NCBI GenBank assembly: GCA_021801125.1
Contig: JAJYYI010000120.1
Coordinates: 11,505 to 72,341, forward strand
Reading direction: 5' to 3'
Origin: Deltaproteobacteria bacterium
GTDB taxonomy: Bacteria; Desulfobacterota; Binatia; Binatales; Binataceae
DNA: 60,837 nt
Numbering within the stretch: the stretch's first letter is position 1; each line of letters starts with the position of its first letter. The notes under the pieces were generated by a model. The model was not told where the DNA came from. It searched no databases and was given only the letters and a program-made list of their open reading frames with translations. Positions 8,646 to 17,227 of this stretch are shown piece by piece. The position numbers and the translations under genes are program-made.

Positions 8646-9523
8646 GCAGAGAATCGCGAAAAAACCACATTCCGGCCCCGCCGTCGTGAAATGGTGTCTA
8701 ACCGCGCCAAAGCGCCATGGGCACCCATCATTAGGGCCGTCGCGCCGGGGCTCTTCAACGTCCGAAACCGCCTTCGGACGTCCATCCTGGAAAGCCGCTC
8801 GACTGCTGGCATCGGCTGGCCACGTATCGCCCCCACCTCGCGCGCTATTTGACCGGCAGAGTTGCGGCTCTCAGCCTAAAGCACATCACATGCCATAGGG
8901 GGGGGCGGTATATGCACTCGTGAGCGGCTATTTGAGAAAATGAGCTCCTCTAAGGGGGAGTGTCCTCCGCTTGTCATCGACAACGTGGGGCAGCGCGTGA
9001 CCATGGGTGCGCCCCCGCCCAGCAGCTTCTACGCCCGATCGGCCTGGCCGGTGAGTTTCACTATACGGTCTGTGCGACTGACAAATGGTCTGACCCGGAG
9101 CGGGCGGTCCGATCTCTTGCAAGCCACGGTTGAGCGGCGCCTCAGGGTTTTCCTTTTTGTCTCGCTTGGAGCGTTGGTCAGGCCAAGAAACCCCTAGCTT
9201 TTTGTTAGTCTTTTTTCAGCAAGGATTCGGCCCGTTTTGCCATTTCCGCTTTTGCGTCCATGCGGACCAGATGCTGACCCCGAAGGCCAGCGATGAGGAG
9301 CCGTCAAATTGCCGCCGCGCTTCCCCGGAGTTCTTACAGGACCAACCCGCTCGTCTGCTCGTGTGAGAGGCCGAGTCGCGATTGGCTTTAGCTGTGCGCC
9401 CTTGGTACCCCGCTTCGCAAAAGGCTCGAATGAAACAACCGTGCGTTATCTCTTTGCTGCCCCGTTTTCGGAACCCCCAACGTTACACGCGCTGCGTAAA
9501 ACCATCAATGGTGCGAGCCACTG

Positions 9524-9583
9524 ACCAAATGGCAATTTGGTGGGCAAATCGGTGCCATCGGTGAGCAAATCGGAGTCACCGGT
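9524..9583. repeat. Hairpin plus imperfect 21-bp tandem repeat
   Basis: ACCAAAT-GGCA-ATTTGGT (9524-9541) is a perfect 7-bp stem with a 4-base loop. It is followed directly by two head-to-tail 21-base units (9542-9562 and 9563-9583) sharing 17 of 21 positions, with the core GCAAATCGG in each. Short direct repeats of about this size occur at the ends of IS21-type elements. That comparison is suggestive only. Confidence 0.5.
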
Positions 9584-9718
9584 TTCGCCCTCGTCAGAGT
9601 CGCAGCGGAGTCTCAAAAGGCTCGTTTAACTAAAAGATCACGGGATTTCATCATTGGCAAGATAATTGCTGCATAACATTAGAAAGAAGTCAGAAGTGGT
9701 GAAAAAGGGGGAAAGGAG

Positions 9719-10645
9719 ATGGCGACCCAACGCCTCGGCAAGCACGATGCGCGATGGGCTTTGATCTTGGCTGGTGGTGAGGGTTCGAGGTTGCGCCCGT
9801 TAACGCGTCGGATAAGTGGCCAAGACCTGCCTAAGCAATTCTGCCCATTGATCGGGAGTTCCACACTGTTCGAGCAGACGCGCCAACGCGCGGCGCTCGT
9901 GATCGACGAGGCGCGTATGGTCACCGTCGTAACTCGGCCCCATGAGCGGTTTTATTCCCGTATCTTGGCGGATGTGCCGGCCGACAGAGTTGTGGTTCAG
10001 CCGCGTAACCGTGGAACCGCGCCAGCGATAATATACGCCCTTGCGCGTCTGGCGGCCGCCGGCGCCGACGCGCCCGTAGCGATCCTGCCATCGGACCACT
10101 ACGTCGACAGCGACGAGGCCTTCATGCGCCACGTCGACGCTGCGTTCCGCGCGGTAACTACGCGGCCGGAACTGATTGTCTTGCTGGGCATTGAACCCGA
10201 CGCCCCCGAGCCCAGCTACGGCTGGATCGAACCCGGCGAGCCGATTGCTGGCACCAATCTGATTCGTGTCCGGCGGTTTTGGGAAAAGCCCTCACCGGAG
10301 CGTGCCCTGAGCTTTTGGCGTTCCGGGTTCCTATGGAACAGCTTCGTCATGGTTACTCAAGTGGCAAGCCTGCTCGAGTTGCTTCGAGACGCGCTGCCTG
10401 ACCTTTACGCGTCGTTTGAGGAGATTCGTTGCGATCTCGGCACGGCGCGGGAGCAGCAGGCGATAGAAGCGCTCTACGAAAAGCTCGGCGAAGTGAGCTT
10501 CTCTGACGAGGTACTCGGCAAGGCGCCGGACAATTTAGCGGTACTGCCGGTTACCGGCGTTGAGTGGAGCGACCTGGGCGAACCGCAGCGTGTGTTCGAA
10601 ATTCTTGAAAGAGAAGGGGTGCAGGTCGCTTGGGCGGTCGCCTAG
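9719..10645 (+). CDS. Mannose-1-phosphate guanylyltransferase-like nucleotidyltransferase
   Basis: 308-residue enzyme of the sugar-nucleotide pyrophosphorylase fold. The signature LAGGEGSRLRPLTR begins at residue 17, followed by LPKQFCPLIG, QPRNRGTAPAI, the metal-binding ILPSDHYVDSD and FWEKPSPERA. The QPRNRGTAPAI and ILPSDHY motifs fit GDP-mannose pyrophosphorylases, which make GDP-mannose from mannose-1-phosphate and GTP. It lacks the C-terminal isomerase half of bifunctional ManC/AlgA. AAAGGAG abuts the ATG with almost no spacing, and a second purine run (AAAAAGGGGG) lies just upstream and may serve instead. The gene stands alone between a non-coding stretch and a converging amidase. The exact sugar is inferred. 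Confidence 0.82.
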   Translation: MATQRLGKHDARWALILAGGEGSRLRPLTRRISGQDLPKQFCPLIGSSTLFEQTRQRAALVIDEARMVTVVTRPHERFYSRILADVPADRVVVQPRNRGTAPAIIYALARLAAAGADAPVAILPSDHYVDSDEAFMRHVDAAFRAVTTRPELIVLLGIEPDAPEPSYGWIEPGEPIAGTNLIRVRRFWEKPSPERALSFWRSGFLWNSFVMVTQVASLLELLRDALPDLYASFEEIRCDLGTAREQQAIEALYEKLGEVSFSDEVLGKAPDNLAVLPVTGVEWSDLGEPQRVFEILEREGVQVAWAVA

Positions 10646-10956
10646 CCGACCGATTGCGGGCGTAGAAAACTTCCTCTTTTTGCCAAAAGCGAAGGCCTGT
10701 TGTGCCATTTGCGTTCCCCTAGCGCTTAGATAGTAACCTTTTCGTTACAACGAGCCTCCTAAGATCCGGACCGATGGCGAACATCTCCATGGTCGTCGGC
10801 CGACGTCCATGTCGCTGCGCAGGCGATGTCGCGAATGCGAGGCAGGCGAGCGGCGATCCTAAATGATGGTTTGACTCGGAAAGGCTCGGCCGTGATAAAG
10901 CCGTGAACGGTCGTCTCGCGCCTGCGTGTGCCCTTGAGGCGTCATGCGCGTTGCCG
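10646..10956. other. 311-base gap between converging nucleotidyltransferase and amidase
   Basis: No gene is seen. A short stem GTAAC-CTTTTC-GTTAC near 10733-10748 and a T-rich run near 10675 are the only features and could help transcript ends. Neither is a convincing terminator. Confidence 0.45.
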
Positions 10957-12309
10957 CTATACGGGTGCGGCAAGGTTGAAGGCGATTTGCGTCTCGCACC
11001 ATCGCCCATAACCGAGCAGCCGATCCTCGCTGAACGGCGCGCTGATCAACTGGGCCCCCAGCGGGAGCCGTCGACGGTCGAGCCCAACCGGAATGCCTAG
11101 CACCGGCACTCCGGCAAAGGTCCACGGGGCGATAAATCTTGGGTCTCCGGTTGAGGCTAAGCCTTGCGGCGCGCCGGCAGGGGTCGAGGGCGCGAGCAAG
11201 AGATCAAATCGCTCGAAGAGTCGCGTTACCTCCGCCTGAAAGCGCTGCCGAAGTCGCTCGGCCTGCGCGAATTGCTCACGCGTGATTTGAAGCCCGCGCT
11301 CGATTAGCTCCCTGATCTTCTGTCCGAGTCGGGCCCGGTCTTTCCCTGGTATCGCGCGACCCCACTTCGCCGCTTCGTAAGCGACTTCAACGGCCAACGC
11401 CTGCGCGGTCTGCGCCAGGGTCTTCGGCGCCTCGGCTTCGATTACCTGAACGCCGGCGCGTTCTAGCGTCTCCACTGTCTTTTCGAGGTGCGTGACGACG
11501 TCCTGATCCGCTTCGGCGAAAATCCCGCTGCGCAATAATCCGAGACGCGCTGGCTTGGCTGCCTTCTTCACGGCGTCGAGGTAGTCCGGGACGGGTTGCG
11601 ACGACGAGCGGGGATCGTCGGGATCATGTCCGGCGACAGCCTGCAGAATAAGCGCCGCGTCGGTCACCGAGCGCGTTAGAATGCCGACGTGATCAAGCCC
11701 TTCAGCCAAAGGTACGACGCCCGCGCGGCTGATTCGTCCGTAGGTTGGTTTCAAGCCAACCACACCGCAATAGGCGGCGGGACGGATCGTCGAGCCCACG
11801 GTTTGTGTTCCCAATGCGCCGAAGCACATCCTGGCGGCCAGCGCCGCGGCCGAGCCGCTGCTCGAACCGCCCGGGGTATGGTCGAGTTGCCAAGGGTTGC
11901 GCGTTGGCGACGGGTCAAGGTAAGCAAACTCGGTCGTGGCGGTCTTGCCTAGAATCAACGCGCCGGCCCGCCTCAGGCGATGGACCGCGGTCGCGTCGCT
12001 GCTCGGCACGAAGTCGGCCATGGTCGGCGACCCGGCGGCGGTCCTAAGGCCCGCGGTGTAGAACACGTCTTTGACCCCCACCGGGACCCCGTGAAGAATT
12101 CCCAGCATCGCGCCGCGTTCCCGCTCGGCGTCGAGCAACGCCGCTTCCCGCATCACCTCGTCGTGTTTAATCGTGACCCAGGCGTGGACCTCGGGGTCCA
12201 AGGCGTCGATTCGCTCCAGGCAGGCCCGGGTCAAATCCACGCAGGAAACGGCGCCGTCCCTGACGCTCGCGGCCGCCTGCGCTAAATCAAGTTCGTACCA
12301 CGCCGCCAT
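10957..12309 (-). CDS. Amidase signature family enzyme (GatA/AtzE-like)
   Basis: 450-residue amidase with the full Lys-Ser-Ser triad: Lys in PVGVKDVFYTAG, cis-Ser in GGSSSGSAAALAA and nucleophile in TVGSTIRPAAYCG. The last motif reads GTQTVGSTIRPA, a variant of the usual G-G-S element found in a non-GatA subgroup. N-terminal residues 1-60 form the helical region (VSCVDLTRACLERIDALDP). A strong GGAGGAGA lies upstream of the ATG at 12309. gatB and gatC are absent nearby, so a catabolic amidase is more likely than a tRNA amidotransferase subunit. An alpha/beta hydrolase gene lies upstream on the same strand, 144 bases away, and may be cotranscribed. It is only distantly related to the amidase at 6037. 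Confidence 0.87.
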   Translation of the reverse strand: MAAWYELDLAQAAASVRDGAVSCVDLTRACLERIDALDPEVHAWVTIKHDEVMREAALLDAERERGAMLGILHGVPVGVKDVFYTAGLRTAAGSPTMADFVPSSDATAVHRLRRAGALILGKTATTEFAYLDPSPTRNPWQLDHTPGGSSSGSAAALAARMCFGALGTQTVGSTIRPAAYCGVVGLKPTYGRISRAGVVPLAEGLDHVGILTRSVTDAALILQAVAGHDPDDPRSSSQPVPDYLDAVKKAAKPARLGLLRSGIFAEADQDVVTHLEKTVETLERAGVQVIEAEAPKTLAQTAQALAVEVAYEAAKWGRAIPGKDRARLGQKIRELIERGLQITREQFAQAERLRQRFQAEVTRLFERFDLLLAPSTPAGAPQGLASTGDPRFIAPWTFAGVPVLGIPVGLDRRRLPLGAQLISAPFSEDRLLGYGRWCETQIAFNLAAPV

Positions 12310-12453
12310 CGCAAGTCTCCTCCTATAATTGAACCATGAAGCGCGGTTTCCGTAGCCGCAGAGAAGGTCCGGTCAATATCTACGAATGGTTCGCGACGGT
12401 TCAAACTCTCGCGCCGGACGCGTCAAACCCGGCTTCCCGCGCCGGCGCGGCCA

Positions 12454-13368
12454 TTACTTCACGAGAGCGTTGCGGCGAAGAAACTCTTCGACCGCGCGAA
12501 CGCATCGTTCCGGCTGTTCGAGTTGAAGAAAATGGCTAGTATGTGGAATCGCTTCGAAGGCGAAGCCATATTCTTGCGCGAGCGCGTGGCCGACCAGCGA
12601 TACCACGTTCTGGTCGGCGTCCGAAAGGTCTCCGCAGACCAGCTTGACCGGCCCTCGCAGACGGTCCATCCGCGTCCAAAACGGGACGCTTTCACTGCTT
12701 GCGAAAATTCGCGCCTCGAGTTCCCGCGGGCAAGACAATACATAGTCGGCGCCGGCGGGGTCGCGACGCAGCGTCGCCTGCGCCATCGCGGCGCGAGCCT
12801 CCGGCAGCCAACGGCGAAAGATAGGGTTCTGCGCCCAACGCTGGGCAAGCGCCGACGGGTCGCTGAAGCGCTCGATGCGCCGCAAGGTTCGTCGCGCCAG
12901 CTCCCGCTGCCGCTCGACGAAAAGGTCATGTAGCGCGTGTCCGGCGGGCGGTGTCAGCGGGGGATCGAACAGGATCAGCAGGTCCCAGGCTTGCCCAAAC
13001 TCCAACGCCTGGCCGATCGCCACGACGCCCGATAACGAGTGAAACACCCCTGCAGCGGGCTTTTCGCCCCAGCTCGCTCGAATTCCCCGCCAGATGGCCT
13101 GGGCGTCGCTAACCAAAGTGGCCCACTGATGGCCCGCCTCGCCATGGTAGGGATTTGCTCCGTGATTGCGCTGGTCGAACACAATTACGTCGTACCGGTC
13201 GCAGAACAAGCGCCAGAAAGGCGCGTAACCGTTGATGGCAAGTCCGTTGCCATGGCTCAGCGCCAGGCGCGGGCCGTCTGGGTTGCCGTGGCGCCGCACG
13301 CGAATGATCGCTCCGTCCGCCATGGTCAGCTCAATCGTCTGTAACGGTTGCGGAAGCTCGAAAATCAC
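12454..13368 (-). CDS. Alpha/beta-fold hydrolase
   Basis: 304-residue hydrolase. The oxyanion-side motif SHGNGL is at about residue 39, FDQRNHGANP near residue 66, the nucleophile elbow FHSLSGVVA near residue 110 (Ser in HSL), an acid candidate in VCGDLSDAD and the catalytic His in HTSHFLQLEQPE near the C-terminus. A lid domain is expected between about residues 135 and 225. The substrate cannot be named; esterases, epoxide hydrolases and C-C hydrolases share this layout. It precedes the second amidase on the minus strand and is divergent from pckG, with 160 bases between them. Confidence 0.85.
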   Translation of the reverse strand: MIFELPQPLQTIELTMADGAIIRVRRHGNPDGPRLALSHGNGLAINGYAPFWRLFCDRYDVIVFDQRNHGANPYHGEAGHQWATLVSDAQAIWRGIRASWGEKPAAGVFHSLSGVVAIGQALEFGQAWDLLILFDPPLTPPAGHALHDLFVERQRELARRTLRRIERFSDPSALAQRWAQNPIFRRWLPEARAAMAQATLRRDPAGADYVLSCPRELEARIFASSESVPFWTRMDRLRGPVKLVCGDLSDADQNVVSLVGHALAQEYGFAFEAIPHTSHFLQLEQPERCVRAVEEFLRRNALVK

Positions 13369-13528
13369 AACCTTCGCTCCTTACCCGATCTTAAACCCAA
13401 GCGGTGCGGGAATCATTCACCTGCGCTCTTTTCGAGCCAAATTGACCGTGTTTTCTCGCCAGTTCGCACGTGAGATGATAAGATTAAAACTAAAGCATCT
13501 GCAGGCGAACATAAGGAGTTTTTGTGAG

Positions 13529-15301
13529 ATGGCTAGTTTGCCCCGCAAAACGACCGGAGCGCAGAATCAATCGCTGGCGCAATGGGTGGACGAGGTCGCA
13601 CGCCTGACGCGGCCGGACCGCGTGCATTGGTGCGACGGCTCCGAGTCGGAGCGGGAGCGTTTGCTTTCCGAGGCCCTGGCTTCGAAGGTGCTGGTGGCGC
13701 TCGACCGTAACCGCCGCCCCGGGTGCTACCTGCATCGCTCCAATCCGAACGACGTGGCGCGCACCGAGGACGCAACTTTCATCTGCACGCCCCGCAAGGA
13801 AGGAGCCGGCCCGACGAACAACTGGTCAGACCCCGCGCAAACGTATGAAAAGCTTTCGGAGTGGTCGGAGGGCTCGATGGTTGGGCGGACGATGTACGTC
13901 GTGCCGTACCTTCTGGGGCCCGCCGGCTCCAGGTTCACTAAGGTCGGCGTCGAGCTGACTGACAGCATCTACGTTACCCTCAGCATGGGCGTCATGACTC
14001 GGATGGGTTCGCAGGCGCTGGAAGCCTTGGGGGCCATGGGCGATTTCAATCGCGGTCTCCACTGCACCCTGGACTGCGACCCAGGGCGCAGGCTAATATG
14101 CCACTTCCCGCAGGATAACACGATATGGTCAGTGGGCAGCAACTACGGCGGCAACGCCTTGCTCAGTAAGAAGTGCTTTGCTCTGCGAATCGCGAGCCAC
14201 ATGGCGCGCGAGGAGGGGTGGATGGCCGAGCACATGCTGATCGTCGGTCTGCAAAGCCCGCAAGGCGAAACCACCTACGTGGCGGCCGCTTTCCCCAGCG
14301 CATGTGGGAAGACGAATTTGGCGATGCTCACGCCGCCGCCGGCTTTCAAAGGATGGCGCGTTTTCACGGTCGGCGACGATATTGCCTGGTTGCGAATCGG
14401 CCCCGACGGCAGGCTGTGGGCGGTAAATCCGGAATTCGGCTACTTCGGCGTCGCGCCGGGGACCAATGCGCATTCTAATCCCAACGCGATGCGCATGCTG
14501 GAGCACAATACAATTTTTACCAACGTCGCGCTTACGCCCGATGGCGACGTCTGGTGGGAAGGGATCAACACCGATCCCCCGCAGGGTACGGTCGATTGGC
14601 AGGGCCGGCCGTGGCGCGCCGGACAAGGTGACAAAGCGGCCCATCCGAACAGCCGTTTCACCACGCCGATGACCAACAATCCTGCGCTGTCGCCCCACGC
14701 CGACGACCCGAAGGGTGTGCCAATCTCGGCGATTATCTTCGGCGGAAGGCGCGCTTCCACCGTGCCGCTCGTGATCGAGGCTTTCGATTGGAGCCACGGG
14801 GTTTATCTCGGCGCAACGATGGGCTCGGAAACCACCGCCGCCGCGACCGGCAAAGTCGGCGTGGTGCGGCGCGATCCGATGGCGATGCTGCCGTTCTGCG
14901 GCTACGACATGGGGCAGTATTTCGGGCACTGGTTGGCGATGGGACGCAAGATACCGCGCCCGCCGAAGATCTTCATGGTCAACTGGTTCAGGAAGGATGC
15001 CGATGGGTCGTTCCTATGGCCCGGCTTCGGCGAGAACATGCGCGTGCTCGACTGGATTATCCGCCGCGTCAACGATAGCGCCAAGGCTGACGTAACGCCC
15101 GTGGGACTCGTGCCGCGGGCCGGCGAGGTGATGCTCGATCACCTCGACATCACCGAGGACCATGTCAGGCGCGCCACCGTTATCGATCGAACCGAGTGGG
15201 AAGTCGAACTCGATGGCCAGCAGGAGTTCCTAACACGCCTCGGAGACACCGTTCCTGCCGAGGTCAAGGAGCAGCTTTCCCGCGTGCGCAGGGCGTTTTG
15301 A
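13529..15301 (+). CDS. pckG: Phosphoenolpyruvate carboxykinase (GTP)
   Basis: 590-residue cytosolic enzyme converting oxaloacetate and GTP to phosphoenolpyruvate, GDP and CO2 at the entry of gluconeogenesis. The frame is open from 13232, but the ATG at 13529 is chosen because AAGGAG lies ten bases before it and the family N-terminus (WVDEVARLTRPDRVHWCDGS) follows. Key motifs are CTPRKEGAGPTNNW, the kinase-1 P-loop FPSACGKTNLAML, the metal-site region FTVGDDIAWL, NPEFGYFGVAPGT and the C-terminal FCGYDMGQYFGHWL. Length and motifs are those of the GTP class rather than the ATP class. It ends at a strong hairpin against the converging VWA gene. Confidence 0.97.
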   Translation: MASLPRKTTGAQNQSLAQWVDEVARLTRPDRVHWCDGSESERERLLSEALASKVLVALDRNRRPGCYLHRSNPNDVARTEDATFICTPRKEGAGPTNNWSDPAQTYEKLSEWSEGSMVGRTMYVVPYLLGPAGSRFTKVGVELTDSIYVTLSMGVMTRMGSQALEALGAMGDFNRGLHCTLDCDPGRRLICHFPQDNTIWSVGSNYGGNALLSKKCFALRIASHMAREEGWMAEHMLIVGLQSPQGETTYVAAAFPSACGKTNLAMLTPPPAFKGWRVFTVGDDIAWLRIGPDGRLWAVNPEFGYFGVAPGTNAHSNPNAMRMLEHNTIFTNVALTPDGDVWWEGINTDPPQGTVDWQGRPWRAGQGDKAAHPNSRFTTPMTNNPALSPHADDPKGVPISAIIFGGRRASTVPLVIEAFDWSHGVYLGATMGSETTAAATGKVGVVRRDPMAMLPFCGYDMGQYFGHWLAMGRKIPRPPKIFMVNWFRKDADGSFLWPGFGENMRVLDWIIRRVNDSAKADVTPVGLVPRAGEVMLDHLDITEDHVRRATVIDRTEWEVELDGQQEFLTRLGDTVPAEVKEQLSRVRRAF

Positions 15302-15332
15302 CTCCCGCTGAAAGTTCAACGCTTGCGCTAAC

Positions 15333-15360
15333 GGCAAGGCGCGCCCAAGCGCGCTTTGCC
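15333..15360. terminator. Strong bidirectional hairpin between pckG and the VWA gene
   Basis: GGCAAGGCGCGC pairs with GCGCGCTTTGCC over twelve positions (one G-U) with a CCAA loop, 31 bases after the pckG stop and 6 bases before the end of the converging gene. Position and stability fit a shared terminator, although neither strand has a long T-tract. Confidence 0.6.
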
Positions 15361-15366
15361 CAGGCG

Positions 15367-16959
15367 TCAGAGACGGCGATTCTTTCTGTCGACGTAATCG
15401 ACCAGGACATATTCGCCCAGGCGATCCGGGCGGGTGAACAGCGCGCGCCCGCGGTTGATCCGCGCGATCTTATCCACGAATCCGCGCAAACCCGGTGAAT
15501 CGTCGAGCATGAACACGCTGATTCTTATCCCCTTGCGCGTGACCCGCTCCACCTCGGCGAGGGTCTCTTGCGCGGCGCGTGCGCTTATACCGCCGAATGA
15601 GAGCGGCCATTCGCAGAACAGCCGGCCGTCGCGGAAATAGGCCGTCGGCTGGCCATCCGTGATGATCACAATATCCTGGTTCCTCGACGCTCGACGGTCG
15701 AGAATCGACGTGGCCAGGCGTAGAGCGTGTTGCAGGTTGGTGAACGGGTCGCCGATGTTCCAGGAGGCCTCTGGTAGCTCGCTGGGTTTTAGCTCCAGGG
15801 CACGGGTAAAGAAGCCCACCACCCCAAAAAAATCCTTCGGGTAGCGCGTGCGAATGAGCGTCTCCAGCGCCATCGCCACCTTCTTCGCCGCGGCGAACCT
15901 CCCCTCCCAGCTCATCGACCACGACATGTCAAGGCATAACACCGTGGCGGACGACGTCGCGTAGTCGCTCTCGAAAACGTGAAAATCCCTTGGCTCGAGC
16001 CTCAGCGGAAGATTGGCGCTGCGCTTGAGTGCCTCGTTCAACGTGGTGATTAGGTCGAGATTAAGCGGTTCGCCAAATACGTACGGTCGGCCCGGTTGCT
16101 GCGCGGTCTCCGAGACGCCGCGCCGATGCGTAACGTGGCGGCCCGCCCGATCCTTCAGCAATTCGCGGTAGATCTCGCGCAGGGCCAGCTCGCCGATACG
16201 CCGCGCTCCCTTGGCGGACAGGCGCATCAGCCCTTCCTTCTCGATTATATAGCCGGACCGCTCCAGCTCGGCTTGCAAATCCCGCAACTGTTCCAGGCCT
16301 CCGGCCGCCTGTTGCCCAAGCGACCCGGCCAGCTCTTCGGGCGAGATCGCGTCGAGGTCGCCCGCGCTGAGCGAGGTCTCGATGCGCTCCAACTGCTCCA
16401 TCTGGCGCATCAGCTCCACCGACTCGCGGTAACCGAGACTCTTGGCGCCCTGGAACATTCGCGAGAACCGGTCGCGGAAATTTTCCAGGTCGCGGATGTT
16501 TTCCTCCTCTTGGAGAAGCGCTTCAAAATCAGTCGCAGCCTGCTGGTCCTCGAATTGATGGCCTTCCAGATCTCGAATCGCTTGCGAGAGTCGGCGAGAG
16601 ACTGGTTCAAGGCAGCGCGGCGCAGGCGCTTGACCGGGCTCTCGCTTGTCGCTCGCCTGGACCTGCTTGAGTTCGCGCTCGAGCAGCTGATCGAGGTTGC
16701 GCTCAATCTCGGTCAGGGAGTCCTTGAGGTTGAAATCCCGCTGGCGCCGGCGCATCTGCTGGCGCACTTCCTTGAGCAGGCCATCAACGCCGGCGATTCG
16801 TCGGCCGTCTTCCAGCTCAACGCCCTGGTGAGCCATCGAATCAAGCGCTTGACTCACGCTGCCGCCGTGAAAGAGCTGTTCGGCCAGCCTATCGAGAATT
16901 TTTTCGGGCTCGAGTCGTAACTGCTGCTCGCCGGTCCATTGCGTGTAGCGTATCAGCAT
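15367..16959 (-). CDS. VWA-domain protein paired with a MoxR/ChlI-type ATPase
   Basis: 530-residue protein. About residues 60-250 are charged, helical and coiled-coil-like (for example RQMEQLERIETSL). The C-terminal von Willebrand factor A domain (about residues 325-525) has a complete MIDAS: DMSWSMS, the Thr in GDPFTNLQHAL and the Asp in IITDGQPTA. Such proteins act as the metal-dependent partner of MoxR or magnesium-chelatase-like AAA+ ATPases, in the manner of ChlD with ChlI, and the ATPase gene lies immediately upstream. No signal peptide or membrane segment is visible, so it is probably cytoplasmic. The pair recalls, from memory, M. tuberculosis Rv0958/Rv0959. Its client is unknown. It is the last gene of the long minus-strand train. 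Confidence 0.85.
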   Translation of the reverse strand: MLIRYTQWTGEQQLRLEPEKILDRLAEQLFHGGSVSQALDSMAHQGVELEDGRRIAGVDGLLKEVRQQMRRRQRDFNLKDSLTEIERNLDQLLERELKQVQASDKREPGQAPAPRCLEPVSRRLSQAIRDLEGHQFEDQQAATDFEALLQEEENIRDLENFRDRFSRMFQGAKSLGYRESVELMRQMEQLERIETSLSAGDLDAISPEELAGSLGQQAAGGLEQLRDLQAELERSGYIIEKEGLMRLSAKGARRIGELALREIYRELLKDRAGRHVTHRRGVSETAQQPGRPYVFGEPLNLDLITTLNEALKRSANLPLRLEPRDFHVFESDYATSSATVLCLDMSWSMSWEGRFAAAKKVAMALETLIRTRYPKDFFGVVGFFTRALELKPSELPEASWNIGDPFTNLQHALRLATSILDRRASRNQDIVIITDGQPTAYFRDGRLFCEWPLSFGGISARAAQETLAEVERVTRKGIRISVFMLDDSPGLRGFVDKIARINRGRALFTRPDRLGEYVLVDYVDRKNRRL

Positions 16960-17227
16960 GGCAAGACCAAACTCGTCGCGTTCGCCGCGCGTTGCCTAGC
17001 TCCTGGTCTCGACATCTATCGGCCGCTCGGCGCTCGAGGCGGCATGGTCGACGGCGCCGCGAAGGCCGGTTTGGGCGAGTTCCGTGTAAACGATCGAGCG
17101 CGAAAACACGCCTAATCGGACCCTAGTCGGAATGTTCTCACCGTTTCGCGGTTGAGCCAATGAAATCCAAAGCGAGCGCGAACGATCCGCGCGCAAGACC
17201 GCGGTCGACCGGACCTGCGGGCGGCTC

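Larger units (their letters stand above)
8556..9718. other. 1.16-kb region without a credible gene
   Basis: Only short, compositionally odd open frames occur on either strand and none resembles a known family. The region carries the CBS promoter at its left end, a G7 run near 8898, a 7-bp hairpin at 9524-9541 and an imperfect 21-bp tandem repeat at 9542-9583. It may be decayed sequence or the end of a lost mobile element, but no transposase remnant was recognised. Confidence 0.5.

Noticed and set aside
12324-12329. TATAAT upstream of the second amidase
   Set aside because: It reads on the strand opposite to the amidase, has no -35 partner and overlaps the amidase ribosome-site complement.
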